NCBI GenBank assembly: GCA_015494725.1
Contig: WGAR01000103.1
Location: 1-12,808, forward strand
Direction of reading: 5' to 3'
From: Thermodesulfobacteriaceae bacterium
GTDB lineage: Bacteria; Desulfobacterota; Thermodesulfobacteria; Thermodesulfobacteriales; Thermodesulfobacteriaceae
DNA length: 12,808 bases
Shown: positions 1 to 8,639 of the stretch, piece by piece
How positions within the stretch are numbered: position 1 is the stretch's first letter
Layout of the letters: the number at the start of each line of letters is the position of its first letter
Position numbers and translations under genes: made by a program
The notes under the pieces: generated by a model
Databases searched by the model: none
Told to the model about the DNA's origin: nothing
What the model saw: the letters and a program-made list of their open reading frames with translations, nothing else

Positions 1-1577
1 TCCTTTACGAGAAAGGGGACATCTCCTTCGGGGAATACGAAGGGCTTTACTGCTTCGGCTGCGAGCGTTTTCTCACCCGCAAGGAACTGCGCGACGGATT
101 ATGCCCGGATCACCGAACCCCCCCCACCCCCCTCCGGGAAAGCAACTATTTTTTTGATCTTTCCCGCTACCAGGACTGGCTGATCGATCACCTTCAGAAA
201 CACTCCGATTTCATCCAGCCTCCCGGATATCGGGAGGAGGTGTTGGGGCTCCTGCGCGAGGGGCTCGAGCCTCTCTGTATCTCCCGCCCCAAGAGCCGCC
301 TTTCCTGGGGAATCGAATTCCCCTTTGATCCCAACTACGTTACCTATGTATGGTTTGATGCCCTTCTCAATTATCTTTCCGGAATCGGATACCCGGACGA
401 CCCCTCCTGGGAGAAATGGTGGCAGGTGGCCGAACATATTATCGCCAAAGACATCCTCAAACCCCATGCCATCTACTGGCCCATCATGCTTCGGGCCCTG
501 GGACTTCCGGTCTATCGACGGCTTCACGTACACGGTTACTGGAACCTGAACCAGGCCAAGATGTCCAAAAGCCTGGGGAATGTGGTGCGCCCCGGGGACC
601 TGGTTTCCCGCTACGGGGCCGACCGGGTGCGCTATTTCCTTCTGCGCGAGATGGCCTTCGGTCAGGATGCCGAGTTCAGCGAGGAGGCCCTGGTACTGCG
701 CACCAACGCCGAACTGGCCAACGATTTCGGGAACCTGGTCTTCCGCACCCTTTCCATGGTGGGGAAGTATTGCCAGGGGCGTGTGCCTGTCCCCGGGGAA
801 GAAACGCCGGAAGATCGGACCCTTAAAGAACGGCTCCTTTCCGCGGTGGAGAATTTCGCCCGGGAAATGGATAATTTCCGTTTTCACCTGGGGCTGAGCC
901 TTCTTAACGAGGCGGTCCGGGAAGCCAACCGTTATGTGGATCATCAGGCCCCCTGGGAATTGAATAAAAAGGGAAAGCAGGATCGTCTGGGACGGGTCCT
1001 TTACACCCTGCTCGAGGCCCTTAGGGTCCTGGCGGTGGTCCTCTGGCCCATCATTCCCCGGTCCTCGGAGCTTCTCCTCGGGAATCTGGGGCTTTCTCCG
1101 GCCGAGGAGCTATCTCTGGAAAGGGCCCTTGCCTGGGGACGCCTGAAGCCGGGACAGGAAGTCCAGAGGGGAAAGGCCCTTTTCCCCCGGCTGGAAAAGC
1201 CCTCTCTTGAGGTCCCGAATGGCGAAAAAGATTCTGCGGAGGAAAAGGTGGAAGAGAAGACCTATCCCCTTGAGGAATTCAAGAAATGGGATCTGCGGGT
1301 AGCCGAGGTAGTAGCCGCGGAACGGGTCCCGGGTACGGATCGTTTACTCAAACTCACGGTGCGTTGTCCGGAGGAACGCACCGTGGTGGCCGGAATTGCC
1401 GAGTATTATCGTCCGGAAGAGCTGGTGGGCAAACAGGTGGTCCTGGTGGCCAATCTCAAACCGGCCCGGATACGGGGGGTGCTCTCGCAGGGTATGATCC
1501 TTGCCGCCCGGGACGCCAAGGGGTTGAGGCTCCTGGTGCCCGAGGAAGCCGTTACTCCGGGAGCGGAGGTGGGCTAA
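1..1577 (+). CDS. metG: Methionyl-tRNA synthetase, 3' part (5' end outside window)
   Basis: Class I synthetase that charges tRNA-Met with methionine in the cytoplasm. The reading frame begins at base 3 and is open from the window edge, so the true start lies upstream; 524 residues are visible. At visible residues 17, 20, 34 and 37 there is a Cys-x2-Cys...Cys-x2-His zinc knuckle. Its spacing equals that recalled for Thermus thermophilus MetRS (127/130/144/147), so roughly 110 N-terminal residues with the HIGH motif are missing. The KMSKS loop is intact (bases 558-572). The helical anticodon-binding domain follows, with a DFGNLVFRT segment and the HQAPWEL motif. A charged Glu/Lys linker then leads to a C-terminal EMAPII/Trbp111-type OB fold (about 1260-1574; DLRV, VVAGIAEYY and NLKPARIRG motifs), the fused dimerising tRNA-binding domain. 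The TAA stop overlaps the ATG of the next gene. Identity is very secure. Confidence 0.97.
   Translation, partial: LYEKGDISFGEYEGLYCFGCERFLTRKELRDGLCPDHRTPPTPLRESNYFFDLSRYQDWLIDHLQKHSDFIQPPGYREEVLGLLREGLEPLCISRPKSRLSWGIEFPFDPNYVTYVWFDALLNYLSGIGYPDDPSWEKWWQVAEHIIAKDILKPHAIYWPIMLRALGLPVYRRLHVHGYWNLNQAKMSKSLGNVVRPGDLVSRYGADRVRYFLLREMAFGQDAEFSEEALVLRTNAELANDFGNLVFRTLSMVGKYCQGRVPVPGEETPEDRTLKERLLSAVENFAREMDNFRFHLGLSLLNEAVREANRYVDHQAPWELNKKGKQDRLGRVLYTLLEALRVLAVVLWPIIPRSSELLLGNLGLSPAEELSLERALAWGRLKPGQEVQRGKALFPRLEKPSLEVPNGEKDSAEEKVEEKTYPLEEFKKWDLRVAEVVAAERVPGTDRLLKLTVRCPEERTVVAGIAEYYRPEELVGKQVVLVANLKPARIRGVLSQGMILAARDAKGLRLLVPEEAVTPGAEVG
1565..1571 (+). promoter_or_regulatory. Strong Shine-Dalgarno for the DUF169 gene inside metG
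   Basis: GGAGGTG lies 5 nt before the ATG at 1577, inside the last codons of metG. It supports that ATG over any earlier start in the same frame, which would overlap metG by hundreds of bases. It also fits translational coupling through the TAATG overlap. Confidence 0.75.
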
Positions 1578-2329
1578 TGCAGGGGGCAGAGATCTCGACT
1601 CTTCTTTTGCGTACCCTGCGGCTATATCATGAGCCGGTGGCGGTATATCTCCTTCGAGAGGCGGATCCCTCCTTTGAAACCTTCTCCCGCCCCAGGAATC
1701 GGCTCTCCATCTGTCAGATAGTGGCTCATGTAAGGGAAGTGGGGGAGGGGGTCCTTCTTCGCCCGGAGGGGCTTCACTGTCAGACCGCGGCCTTTGTGTG
1801 CGGTTTCCCCTTTCGGGAGGAAAGGGTCAAGAAAACCCTTTACAAGTTCCTTCAGCCGGAGGCTGCGGAAAGGTTATATTCCTCCAGACCCCGTCTTCCC
1901 GCGGGAGAGTTCGAGGCCCTGGCCTTTAGCCCCCTGGATCGAGCGGAAAGCCCCCCGGAGGTCCTTCTTCTGGTGGTGGATGCCCTCCAGGCGGCCCATT
2001 TCCTGGATTTCTATCTCCTGGGTTCCGGGGCCTCCGAGATACCGCTTACCCATTATCCCAACGCGGCGGTCTGTGGATCCATGGTCAAGGCCTATCTGGA
2101 ACAGAAACCGGTTATGAGTCTGCCCTGTCCCGGGGCCTTTTCCTCGGGCAAGATGGATCGAGGGGAGCTTTTCCTGGCCTTCCCCTGGAAGGCCTTTGAG
2201 GTGGTGATCCGGGTCCTGGAGGATAAAGCCCGCAAGGGACAGGTCTCTTTTCTGGGAGGTCCGCGCCTGGTGGGGGAGGACATCTGTCGCAACTGCCCTC
2301 TGATCGCCTTTAGATCGGAAAAAGGCTAG
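1577..2329 (+). CDS. DUF169 family protein (COG2043-like), function unknown
   Basis: Protein of 250 residues that I assign to the DUF169 family (PF02596, COG2043 type) by pattern, not by a search. The signs are an LxLxxxPVAVxLL-like opening (residues 13-26), a CQI motif at 46-48, HCQTAAFVCGF at 67-77, YPNAAVCGSMV at 160-170, PCPGAF at 183-188 and a C-terminal C-x2-C at 237/240. The seven cysteines suggest a metal, cofactor or redox role, but no biochemical function is established for the family that I can rely on. No signal peptide or membrane segment is visible, so it is probably cytosolic. The frame is open upstream inside metG, but the ATG overlapping the metG stop, with GGAGGTG 5 nt before it, is the natural start. 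The gene ends head-on against malQ with a shared CTAG. Confidence 0.8.
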   Translation: MQGAEISTLLLRTLRLYHEPVAVYLLREADPSFETFSRPRNRLSICQIVAHVREVGEGVLLRPEGLHCQTAAFVCGFPFREERVKKTLYKFLQPEAAERLYSSRPRLPAGEFEALAFSPLDRAESPPEVLLLVVDALQAAHFLDFYLLGSGASEIPLTHYPNAAVCGSMVKAYLEQKPVMSLPCPGAFSSGKMDRGELFLAFPWKAFEVVIRVLEDKARKGQVSFLGGPRLVGEDICRNCPLIAFRSEKG

Positions 2330-3804
2330 ATCCGTCCGAAGGTCCGGCTCAAATCCCGCAGGTAGCCGGCCAGATCGGCGGTGAGGGTTTCCTCCTTAAG
2401 ACGCCATTCCCAGTTGCCTTCCGCCCGGGAAGGGACGTTGATGCGGGCCTCCTCCCCCAGTCCCAGGACATCGGCCATGGGGACCAGGGCCAGAGCCGCC
2501 GGGGAGGCATAGGCCAGCCTTATCAGCTCGTGGGCCACGGTCTCCGGGAAGACCTCCCGGCCCAGATAGGACTCCAGCCGCCTTCGCCCCTCGGAATTAA
2601 GTTCCCGCTCGAACCAGCCCCGGGCGGTGTTGGTGTCGTGGGTGCCGGTATAGACCACGGACTGAAATTCGTGGCGATGCGGAAGATAGGGACTATCCTC
2701 CTCGAAGAAGGCAAAGAGAAGGACCTTCATCCCCGGAAGGCCGAACTTCCGGCGAAGTTCCCGCACCTCAGGGGTAATGTAACCCAGGTCCTCGGCCACG
2801 AGCTGGGGCTCCCAGAGATGGCGGAACAGACTTTGCAGAAAGCGTTCCCCCGGGGCCTGAACCCACCTTCCCCGTACGGCGGTCTCTTCCCCGAAGGGGA
2901 CCTCCCAGTAAGCCGCAAACCCCCGAAAATGGTCCAGACGCAGGAGATCGAAGAGTCGGAGGTTGTGTCGGATCCGTTCGATCCACCAGGAAAATCCCTC
3001 CCTCTCCAGCGCCTCCCAGTCATAGACCGGGTTGCCCCAGAGCTGACCGGTGGCGCTGAAATAGTCCGGGGGAACACCGGCTACAAAGCGGGGTCGGAGA
3101 TCCGCATCCAGCTTAAAGAGATGGGGATGACTCCAGACCTCCACGCTCTCGTAACCCGGATAAAAGGGCAGATCCCCGAAGAGAAAGACCCCCTTGGAAT
3201 GCGCATATTCTCGAAGTTCCTGCCACTGACAGAAGAAAATATATTGCTCAAAGGCGAAATATCGTCTTTCCTCCTCAAGGATCTTGGCGGCCCGGGCCAG
3301 GGCTTCGGGATGGCGTTGGCGCAGGTCCTCCTCCCATTCCGGCCAGGGACGGCCGGTCTTTTCCCAGAGGGCCCGAAAGAGGCTGTAATCCTCCAGCCAG
3401 AAGGATTCGCGGGAAAGGAAGGCCTCGAAATCCGAACCGGGCCGAAAACGCGAGAAGGCCCGGGTCAGGATTTCTCTCTTGAATCTTCGGACCCGAACAT
3501 AATCCACCCGATCCTTCGGGAAATCGGGGGGCGAGATCTCCCTCTTTCGCAGAAGCCCCTCCTGGTAAAGCCTTTCCGGGCTTATGAGCAGAGGATCCCC
3601 GGCGAAAAGAGAAAGGGCCAGATAGGGAGAATTTCCGTACCGGGGATGAGTGGGATTCAGGGGAAGAAACTGCCAGACCCTCTGGCCGGCCTCCACCAGA
3701 AAATCCACGAAGTGGAAGGCCCAGGGCCCCAGGTCCCCGATCCCATAGGAAGAGGGCAGGGCCCTCAGGGGCAGGAAGATTCCGGCTCTCCTAGTCCGAA
3801 ACAT
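2326..3804 (-). CDS. malQ: 4-alpha-glucanotransferase (amylomaltase, GH77)
   Basis: Transfers alpha-1,4-glucan segments between maltodextrins, releasing glucose and making longer chains that glucan phosphorylase can use. The protein has 492 residues, the normal size for the compact Thermus-type amylomaltase. It opens with RRAGIFLPLRALPSSYGIGDLG (residues 5-26), the family's N-terminal signature, followed by WQFLPLNPT (44-52). The loop GVPPDYFSATGQLWGNPVY (243-261) is present. Catalytic residues can be placed: nucleophile D291 in LLRLDHFRG, acid/base E338 in VAEDLG and stabiliser D390 in GTHDTNT, matching D293/E340/D395 recalled for Thermus aquaticus. The segment usually resembling DLPIYVAxDSADVW reads DLPFYPGYESVEVW here (211-224). 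It is last in the glycogen operon: its ATG lies 14 bp inside glgB and is preceded by GGGAAGG. Its stop shares CTAG with the convergent DUF169 gene. Confidence 0.96.
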   Translation of the reverse strand: MFRTRRAGIFLPLRALPSSYGIGDLGPWAFHFVDFLVEAGQRVWQFLPLNPTHPRYGNSPYLALSLFAGDPLLISPERLYQEGLLRKREISPPDFPKDRVDYVRVRRFKREILTRAFSRFRPGSDFEAFLSRESFWLEDYSLFRALWEKTGRPWPEWEEDLRQRHPEALARAAKILEEERRYFAFEQYIFFCQWQELREYAHSKGVFLFGDLPFYPGYESVEVWSHPHLFKLDADLRPRFVAGVPPDYFSATGQLWGNPVYDWEALEREGFSWWIERIRHNLRLFDLLRLDHFRGFAAYWEVPFGEETAVRGRWVQAPGERFLQSLFRHLWEPQLVAEDLGYITPEVRELRRKFGLPGMKVLLFAFFEEDSPYLPHRHEFQSVVYTGTHDTNTARGWFERELNSEGRRRLESYLGREVFPETVAHELIRLAYASPAALALVPMADVLGLGEEARINVPSRAEGNWEWRLKEETLTADLAGYLRDLSRTFGRI

Positions 3805-5713
3805 CGCCTTCCCACCGGAAATAGAGTACCCCCAGGGGCGGGAGGGTCAGCTCCAGGGAATAGGGTCTTCCGTGAAAGGGAAGGGGATCGGCCCTTCGCC
3901 CGCCCAGGTTTCCGTGTCCGGAACCCCCGTATTCCCGGGCATCGGTATTCAGGATCTCGCGGTAAAATCCCGGGGCCGGCACTCCCACCCGATAACCGTA
4001 GCGGGGGACCGGAGTAAAGTTACCCACCACGATCACCAGGTTCCTGCCGGAGCGGTCCCGCCGCAGGAAGGAGATGACGCTCTTTTCCACATCGTGAAAA
4101 TCGATCCACTCAAAGCCCTCCGGGGAAAAGTCCAACTCGTGGAGGGCCGGATTCTCGCGCACCACCCGATTGAGATCCCGGACCAGAAGGCGTATCCCCT
4201 CGTGCTCTGGATACGCCAGAAGGTGCCAATCCAGACTCTCTTCATGGTTCCATTCCCGCCACTGGCCGAACTCTCCCCCCATGAAAAGGAGCTTTTTGCC
4301 GGGATGGGCCCACATATATCCGAAAAGGGCCCTCAGGTTGGCCCGTTTTTGCCAGGGATCACCGGGCATCTTCCCGAGAAGGGACCCCTTCCCATGGACC
4401 ACCTCGTCGTGGGAGAGAGGAAGGATGAAATTCTCCGAAAAGGCATACCAGAGACTGAAGGTCAGGGTATCGTGATGATACTTACGATAGATGGGGTCCT
4501 TGGAGAAATAAAAAAGGGTATCGTTCATCCACCCCAGGTTCCACTTCATTCCGAAGCCCAGCCCTCCCACATATACGGGACGGGTAACCAGGGGCCAGGC
4601 CGTGGATTCCTCGGCGATGGTCTGGATATCCGGAAGAGTGCCGTAGAGCTTCTCGTTCAGGAGGCGCAAGAATTGGATAGCTTCCAGATTTTCCTTGCCC
4701 CCGTAGATGTTGGGCACCCATTCCCCGGGGCCGCGGGAATAATCGAGATAGAGCATGGAGGCCACCGCATCCAGCCGCAGGGCATCGGCATGATAGCGTT
4801 CCAGCCAGAAATGGGCCGAGCTCAGCAGGAAGCTCCGCACCTCGCCCTTGCCGTAATCGAAGATGTAACTCTTCCAGTCCGGATGGAAACGCTTGCGAAA
4901 GTCCTCATATTCGTAAAGATGCGTGCCATCGAAAAAGGCCAGGCCGTGACCATCGGTGGGAAAATGCGAGGGGACCCAGTCCAGAATAACCCCGATCCCC
5001 TGCTGATGCAGATAATCCACCAGATACATAAAATCCTGCGGGGTTCCGTAACGGCTGGTGGGGGAAAAGAACCCCAGTACCTGGTAACCCCAGGAACCGT
5101 AAAAGGGATGTTCCATCACCGGCAGGAATTCCACATGGGTAAAACCCATTTCCTTCACGTATTCTGCCAGAAGGGGAGCCAGTTCCCGATAGGTGAGGAA
5201 ACGGTTCCCTTCCTCCGGCACCCGGCGCCAGGATCCCAGATGCACCTCGTAGATAAGCCAGGGCGCCGAAAGGGCATTCCTGCGGCTCCGTTCCTCCCTC
5301 CAGCCCCGGTCGTTCCATGAATAGGAAAGATCCCAGACCCGGGAGGCCGTGCCCGGGGGAGGTTCCCCGAAGAAAGCCAGGGGATCGGCCTTCTCCAGAT
5401 GATAACCGTTCCGGGTATGAAGATAATATTTGTAAAGGCTACCGGGTTTTACTCCGGGAAGGAAACCCTCCCATATCCCGGATTCATCCTCCCGGCGAAA
5501 GAGGGGATGCGCGGAGCGGTCCCATCCGTTGAAGTCTCCGATCACCGAGACATAGGCCGCATTAGGGGCCCAGACCGCGAAATAAACCCCCTTTTCCCCT
5601 TCCACCTCCTCCGGATGGGCCCCCAGTTTCTCGTAAAGCCTCAGATGGGTGCCCTCGCGAAACAGATAGACATCCAGATCGGTTAAACGGGTATAGGGAC
5701 GAACGCGACTCAT
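3791..5713 (-). CDS. glgB: 1,4-alpha-glucan branching enzyme (GH13)
   Basis: Introduces alpha-1,6 branches into the linear glucan made by GlgA. The protein has 640 residues, typical of GlgB forms with one N-terminal CBM48 domain (residues about 25-115, with YFAVWAPNAAYVSVIGDFNGW) and without the extra N1 domain of longer enzymes. The GH13 barrel begins near IYEVHLGSWRR (154-164). The four catalytic regions are clear: DWVPSHF (245-251), ALRLDAVASM with nucleophile D315, IAEEST with acid/base E368, and LSHDEVVHGKGS with D436. The distances D-E (53) and E-D (68) equal those of E. coli GlgB D405/E458/D526. A C-terminal beta domain follows to residue 640. The start codon overlaps the glgA stop as ATGA; the ribosome site is weak (GGAAA), consistent with translational coupling. 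Confidence 0.97.
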   Translation of the reverse strand: MSRVRPYTRLTDLDVYLFREGTHLRLYEKLGAHPEEVEGEKGVYFAVWAPNAAYVSVIGDFNGWDRSAHPLFRREDESGIWEGFLPGVKPGSLYKYYLHTRNGYHLEKADPLAFFGEPPPGTASRVWDLSYSWNDRGWREERSRRNALSAPWLIYEVHLGSWRRVPEEGNRFLTYRELAPLLAEYVKEMGFTHVEFLPVMEHPFYGSWGYQVLGFFSPTSRYGTPQDFMYLVDYLHQQGIGVILDWVPSHFPTDGHGLAFFDGTHLYEYEDFRKRFHPDWKSYIFDYGKGEVRSFLLSSAHFWLERYHADALRLDAVASMLYLDYSRGPGEWVPNIYGGKENLEAIQFLRLLNEKLYGTLPDIQTIAEESTAWPLVTRPVYVGGLGFGMKWNLGWMNDTLFYFSKDPIYRKYHHDTLTFSLWYAFSENFILPLSHDEVVHGKGSLLGKMPGDPWQKRANLRALFGYMWAHPGKKLLFMGGEFGQWREWNHEESLDWHLLAYPEHEGIRLLVRDLNRVVRENPALHELDFSPEGFEWIDFHDVEKSVISFLRRDRSGRNLVIVVGNFTPVPRYGYRVGVPAPGFYREILNTDAREYGGSGHGNLGGRRADPLPFHGRPYSLELTLPPLGVLYFRWEGDVSD

Positions 5714-7119
5714 GGTTTCCGGCGAAAGAGAAGTTGGCGATAAAGTTTAAGATATTCCCGGGCCGAGCGGTTCCAGGAAAAATCAAGCTTCATGACCTTC
5801 CGGCGTAGGCGCATAAAATATCGGGGGTGTTGGAAAAGTTCCGCCGCCCGTTTAACCCCGCAGAGGAGATCCTCCGGGGTGGGGTCCGGGAAGAGGAACC
5901 CGTAACCCCCGGGGTAGGAAACATCCACCAGGGTGTCGGCCAGGCCCCCGGTCTTGCGGGCCACCACCAGGGTGCCGTACCGCATGGCAATGAGCTGGGT
6001 GATTCCGCAGGGCTCAAAAAGGGAGGGGACCAGGATGAAATCCGAGGCCGCATAAACCTTGTGAGACCACCCCTCGTTGAAGATGATCCGGGCGTACATG
6101 TTGGGGTAGCGTCGGTCAATATTCTCAAAAAGCGGGGCATATTCGCCCTCGCCCAGGAAGATGAAAAAGCCGTTTATCCGGGAGAGCCTCTCCAGGGCCG
6201 AAAGGAGTATCTCCACCCCTTTCTGCTGGGAAAATCGATTGATAAAGCAGAAGAGGGGTTTTTCGGCGAAAAATTCCGCCACCCCCAGTTCCCGTAACAT
6301 GGCCTGCTTGTTCTCTTCCTTGGGGGCGGGATCTTCCACGGAATAACGTACATAGAGGTGAGGATCTTGCGCCGGATTCCATAACTCGTAATCGATTCCG
6401 TTGAGGATCCCCACCAGCTTGTGTCGATGGTGATAGAGCACCCCCTCCAGGCCATAGGCGTATTCATAGGTAAGGATCTCCCGGGCGTAGGTGCGACTCA
6501 CCGTGGTTACGGCATCGGAAAAGATGATCCCTCCCTTCATCAGATTGATCTTCCCCCAGAACTCCAGCGCTTCGATATGATAGAGAGACCAGGGCAGTTC
6601 GAGGCGCTCCAGGGTCTCTTTCTCAAACATTCCCTGAAAGGCCAGATTATGGATGGTAAAGACCACTTTCTGGGGAAAGCGGAAGATCTCATGATGGAGG
6701 ACCGGATAAAGGGCGGTCTGCCAGTCGTTGGCATGGACGAGATCCACGTCAAAGAAGCCCTCCTTCACGGCCTGGGCCACGGCCCAGCAGAAACCCCCGA
6801 AACGAAGGTCGTTGTCCGGATAAGCCCTGCCCGGGGGACCGTAAAGATAAGGTCGGTCGTAAAGCTCGGGCTGATGGAAGAAATAGTGCCGATCCTGGCG
6901 AAAGATCCGGAAGGTATAGGGACGCCCGTTGAGCCGGACGGTTACCTCCTTTCCGGTATCCTCGAACCCCTGGCCATAGAGGGAATGATAAAGGGGCATG
7001 GCCCTTAAGACCTCCACGCCCAGGGCCTCCAGGGCCCGGGGCAGGGAATAGGCCACATCCCCCAGTCCTCCGGTCTTGGCGTAAGGAAAGATCTCACTGG
7101 ACAGGAAAAGGACCCTCAC
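5710..7119 (-). CDS. glgA: Glycogen synthase (GT5)
   Basis: Adds glucose from a nucleotide sugar, usually ADP-glucose in bacteria, to the non-reducing end of an alpha-1,4-glucan. The protein has 469 residues, normal for bacterial GlgA. The N-terminal Rossmann domain starts MRVLFLSSEIFPYAKTGGLGDV, with the KTGGL substrate loop at 15-19 and VHANDWQTAL at 128-137. The C-terminal domain contains the NRFSQQKG segment (294-301; SRLxxQKG in many relatives) and the nucleotide-sugar site SLFEPCGITQL (366-376, catalytic-region E369), then RKTGGLADTL (388-397). The start is GTG, overlapping the TGA of the GH57 gene as GTGA, and AGAGG lies just upstream. No glgC lies nearby, so donor specificity (ADP- or UDP-glucose) cannot be read from context. 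Confidence 0.96.
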   Translation of the reverse strand: MRVLFLSSEIFPYAKTGGLGDVAYSLPRALEALGVEVLRAMPLYHSLYGQGFEDTGKEVTVRLNGRPYTFRIFRQDRHYFFHQPELYDRPYLYGPPGRAYPDNDLRFGGFCWAVAQAVKEGFFDVDLVHANDWQTALYPVLHHEIFRFPQKVVFTIHNLAFQGMFEKETLERLELPWSLYHIEALEFWGKINLMKGGIIFSDAVTTVSRTYAREILTYEYAYGLEGVLYHHRHKLVGILNGIDYELWNPAQDPHLYVRYSVEDPAPKEENKQAMLRELGVAEFFAEKPLFCFINRFSQQKGVEILLSALERLSRINGFFIFLGEGEYAPLFENIDRRYPNMYARIIFNEGWSHKVYAASDFILVPSLFEPCGITQLIAMRYGTLVVARKTGGLADTLVDVSYPGGYGFLFPDPTPEDLLCGVKRAAELFQHPRYFMRLRRKVMKLDFSWNRSAREYLKLYRQLLFRRKP

Positions 7120-8639
7120 CCTCTAACCTCATCCGGAAGGGGTTCTCCCAGTTCCCGGAGGACCCGGACCAGATGATGACGAAAAAGTAGATCAAACCGA
7201 TCCAGAAGAGGGGTATCCAGCCCTTCCCCGTACCACCAGAACCAATCGCTACCCTCGGCCCGCAGGAAATAAGGCAGGGCCCGAAGATACTCCTCCTGCC
7301 CGGCATGGTTTTCCAGGATCCGATAAACCCGCCAGAGAAGTTCCCAGGCCCGGTTTTTTTCCGGATGCCCCAGCCACTTGCGAAAGGTCCCTCCCATCCA
7401 GCTGCCGGCCCGAAGGGACTTTAATTCGGCCTCGGGCAGATCCTCCCGCAAAAAGGCCTCCTTAAGACTCAGGGTCTCGATCCAGGGTTCCCTTTCCAGG
7501 GCCTGGTAAAGGCGGGTAAGGAAGGGATAACCGTTTTCCGGATAATATTCCCAGCAATTTTCTCCGTCCAGGATCACACTCACCAGGGGGGAATAGTTCA
7601 CCCCTTCATAGATATCGCGCAATCGACGCAGGAAGTCATTGACCGCCTCTTCAGCAGCCAGGTGCTGATAGGAAAAACCGATAAGGTCGCTGAGACCCCG
7701 ATCCCGAAAGAGGATCAGGCTCTCTCCCATACGATAACGCCGAAAGAGTACCGAGCGATCCTCCCCGCCCCGGACCGCCCAGAGCAGGGTTTCGTCCGTA
7801 GCCAATCCCTGCAGGCCGTGGGCGGCAAGGAGACTCAGGGCGGCCTCACTTACCGCCCCCTCCGCCGGCCAGCAGAAACGGGGAGATTCTCCGAAACGGC
7901 TGCGATGGCTCTCTACGGCCATAAGCACCTGCCGGGCAGCCGTATCCCCGAAGGGACCAATATCCGGAAGGGGCACCTCGGGATCGTTTTCCCGGGCAGC
8001 CTGAACGTCCAGGAGAAGGGGAAGAAGGGGATGGTGATAGGGGGTCACCGAGAGGGACCCCTGCCCCCTCTCCTCAAGATCCCGATAAAAAGCTACGATT
8101 TCCCCCGCAAAACGAAAACTTGCCTCCAGTAAGGCCTGAAGTTCCTCCGGGGTATAACCTTTTCCCTTACGGCGAAGGTCCTCCACCAGGGGATATCTCT
8201 CCCGGAAAGCCCGACCGCACCACACCAGAAGATAAAGAACGCGCAGATCCTGAAGTTCTGCCCCGGAAAGGTGGGGGATCCTCCTTTCCAGCTCGGAAAG
8301 AGCAGGCAAGGTGGCCTTAAGCGGCGCAGGAAGGAGCCTTATCAGGGTAAAGAGCAGGGCCCGGTCTTCTTCGGAAAGATCCTCCACCGGCTGACGGAGG
8401 ATCTTAAGCAGGGGATCCCGAACCTCTCCTGAAGCATAATCCTCAAGGGCCTCAAGAAGCACCGGAACCAGATTGAAATTGCCCTTGATCCCCGGAAAAC
8501 GGCTCAGAAGCCAGGGCATCTCGCCGTAGTCCTTGAGGGCGTGAAGATAGGTCCAGGGAAGGAGATACTCCCCGGACAGAGCATCCCGGTAGGAGGGTTG
8601 ATGCATGTGCCACCAGAAGACCAGATAGAGTTTCTTCAC
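7116..8639 (-). CDS. GH57 family glycoside hydrolase (alpha-amylase / amylopullulanase type)
   Basis: Retaining alpha-glucan hydrolase or transglycosylase of family GH57 (COG1449 type). The protein has 507 residues from the GTG at 8639, which overlaps the glgP TGA as GTGA and has AGGAGAA upstream. That start places the family opening KKLYLVFWWHMHQP right at the N-terminus; the same frame is open 46 codons further upstream inside glgP, but that extension has no family resemblance. GH57 conserved regions are visible: HQP at 13-15, TPYHHPLLPLL at 199-209, the nucleophile region CWPAEGAVSE (E260) and the acid/base region VILDGENCWEYY (D358). The E/D layout and the AGSWMGG...AEGSDWFWWYG C-terminal region (411-471) resemble amylopullulanase-like members. 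In this operon a debranching or glucan-trimming role is plausible (inference). The exact specificity is not readable. No signal peptide is seen, so it probably acts in the cytoplasm on stored glucan. Confidence 0.9.
   Translation of the reverse strand: MKKLYLVFWWHMHQPSYRDALSGEYLLPWTYLHALKDYGEMPWLLSRFPGIKGNFNLVPVLLEALEDYASGEVRDPLLKILRQPVEDLSEEDRALLFTLIRLLPAPLKATLPALSELERRIPHLSGAELQDLRVLYLLVWCGRAFRERYPLVEDLRRKGKGYTPEELQALLEASFRFAGEIVAFYRDLEERGQGSLSVTPYHHPLLPLLLDVQAARENDPEVPLPDIGPFGDTAARQVLMAVESHRSRFGESPRFCWPAEGAVSEAALSLLAAHGLQGLATDETLLWAVRGGEDRSVLFRRYRMGESLILFRDRGLSDLIGFSYQHLAAEEAVNDFLRRLRDIYEGVNYSPLVSVILDGENCWEYYPENGYPFLTRLYQALEREPWIETLSLKEAFLREDLPEAELKSLRAGSWMGGTFRKWLGHPEKNRAWELLWRVYRILENHAGQEEYLRALPYFLRAEGSDWFWWYGEGLDTPLLDRFDLLFRHHLVRVLRELGEPLPDEVRG

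Noticed and set aside
99..944. 281-codon minus-strand frame opposite metG
   Set aside because: The sense strand has unbroken MetRS motifs (zinc knuckle, KMSKS). The antisense translation shows no family features.
2530..5320. Two long plus-strand frames (about 495 and 482 codons) opposite malQ and glgB
   Set aside because: They are antisense shadows of strongly identified genes. Their translations are Pro/Gly/His-rich without domains, and the codon bias of the sense genes explains the lack of stops.
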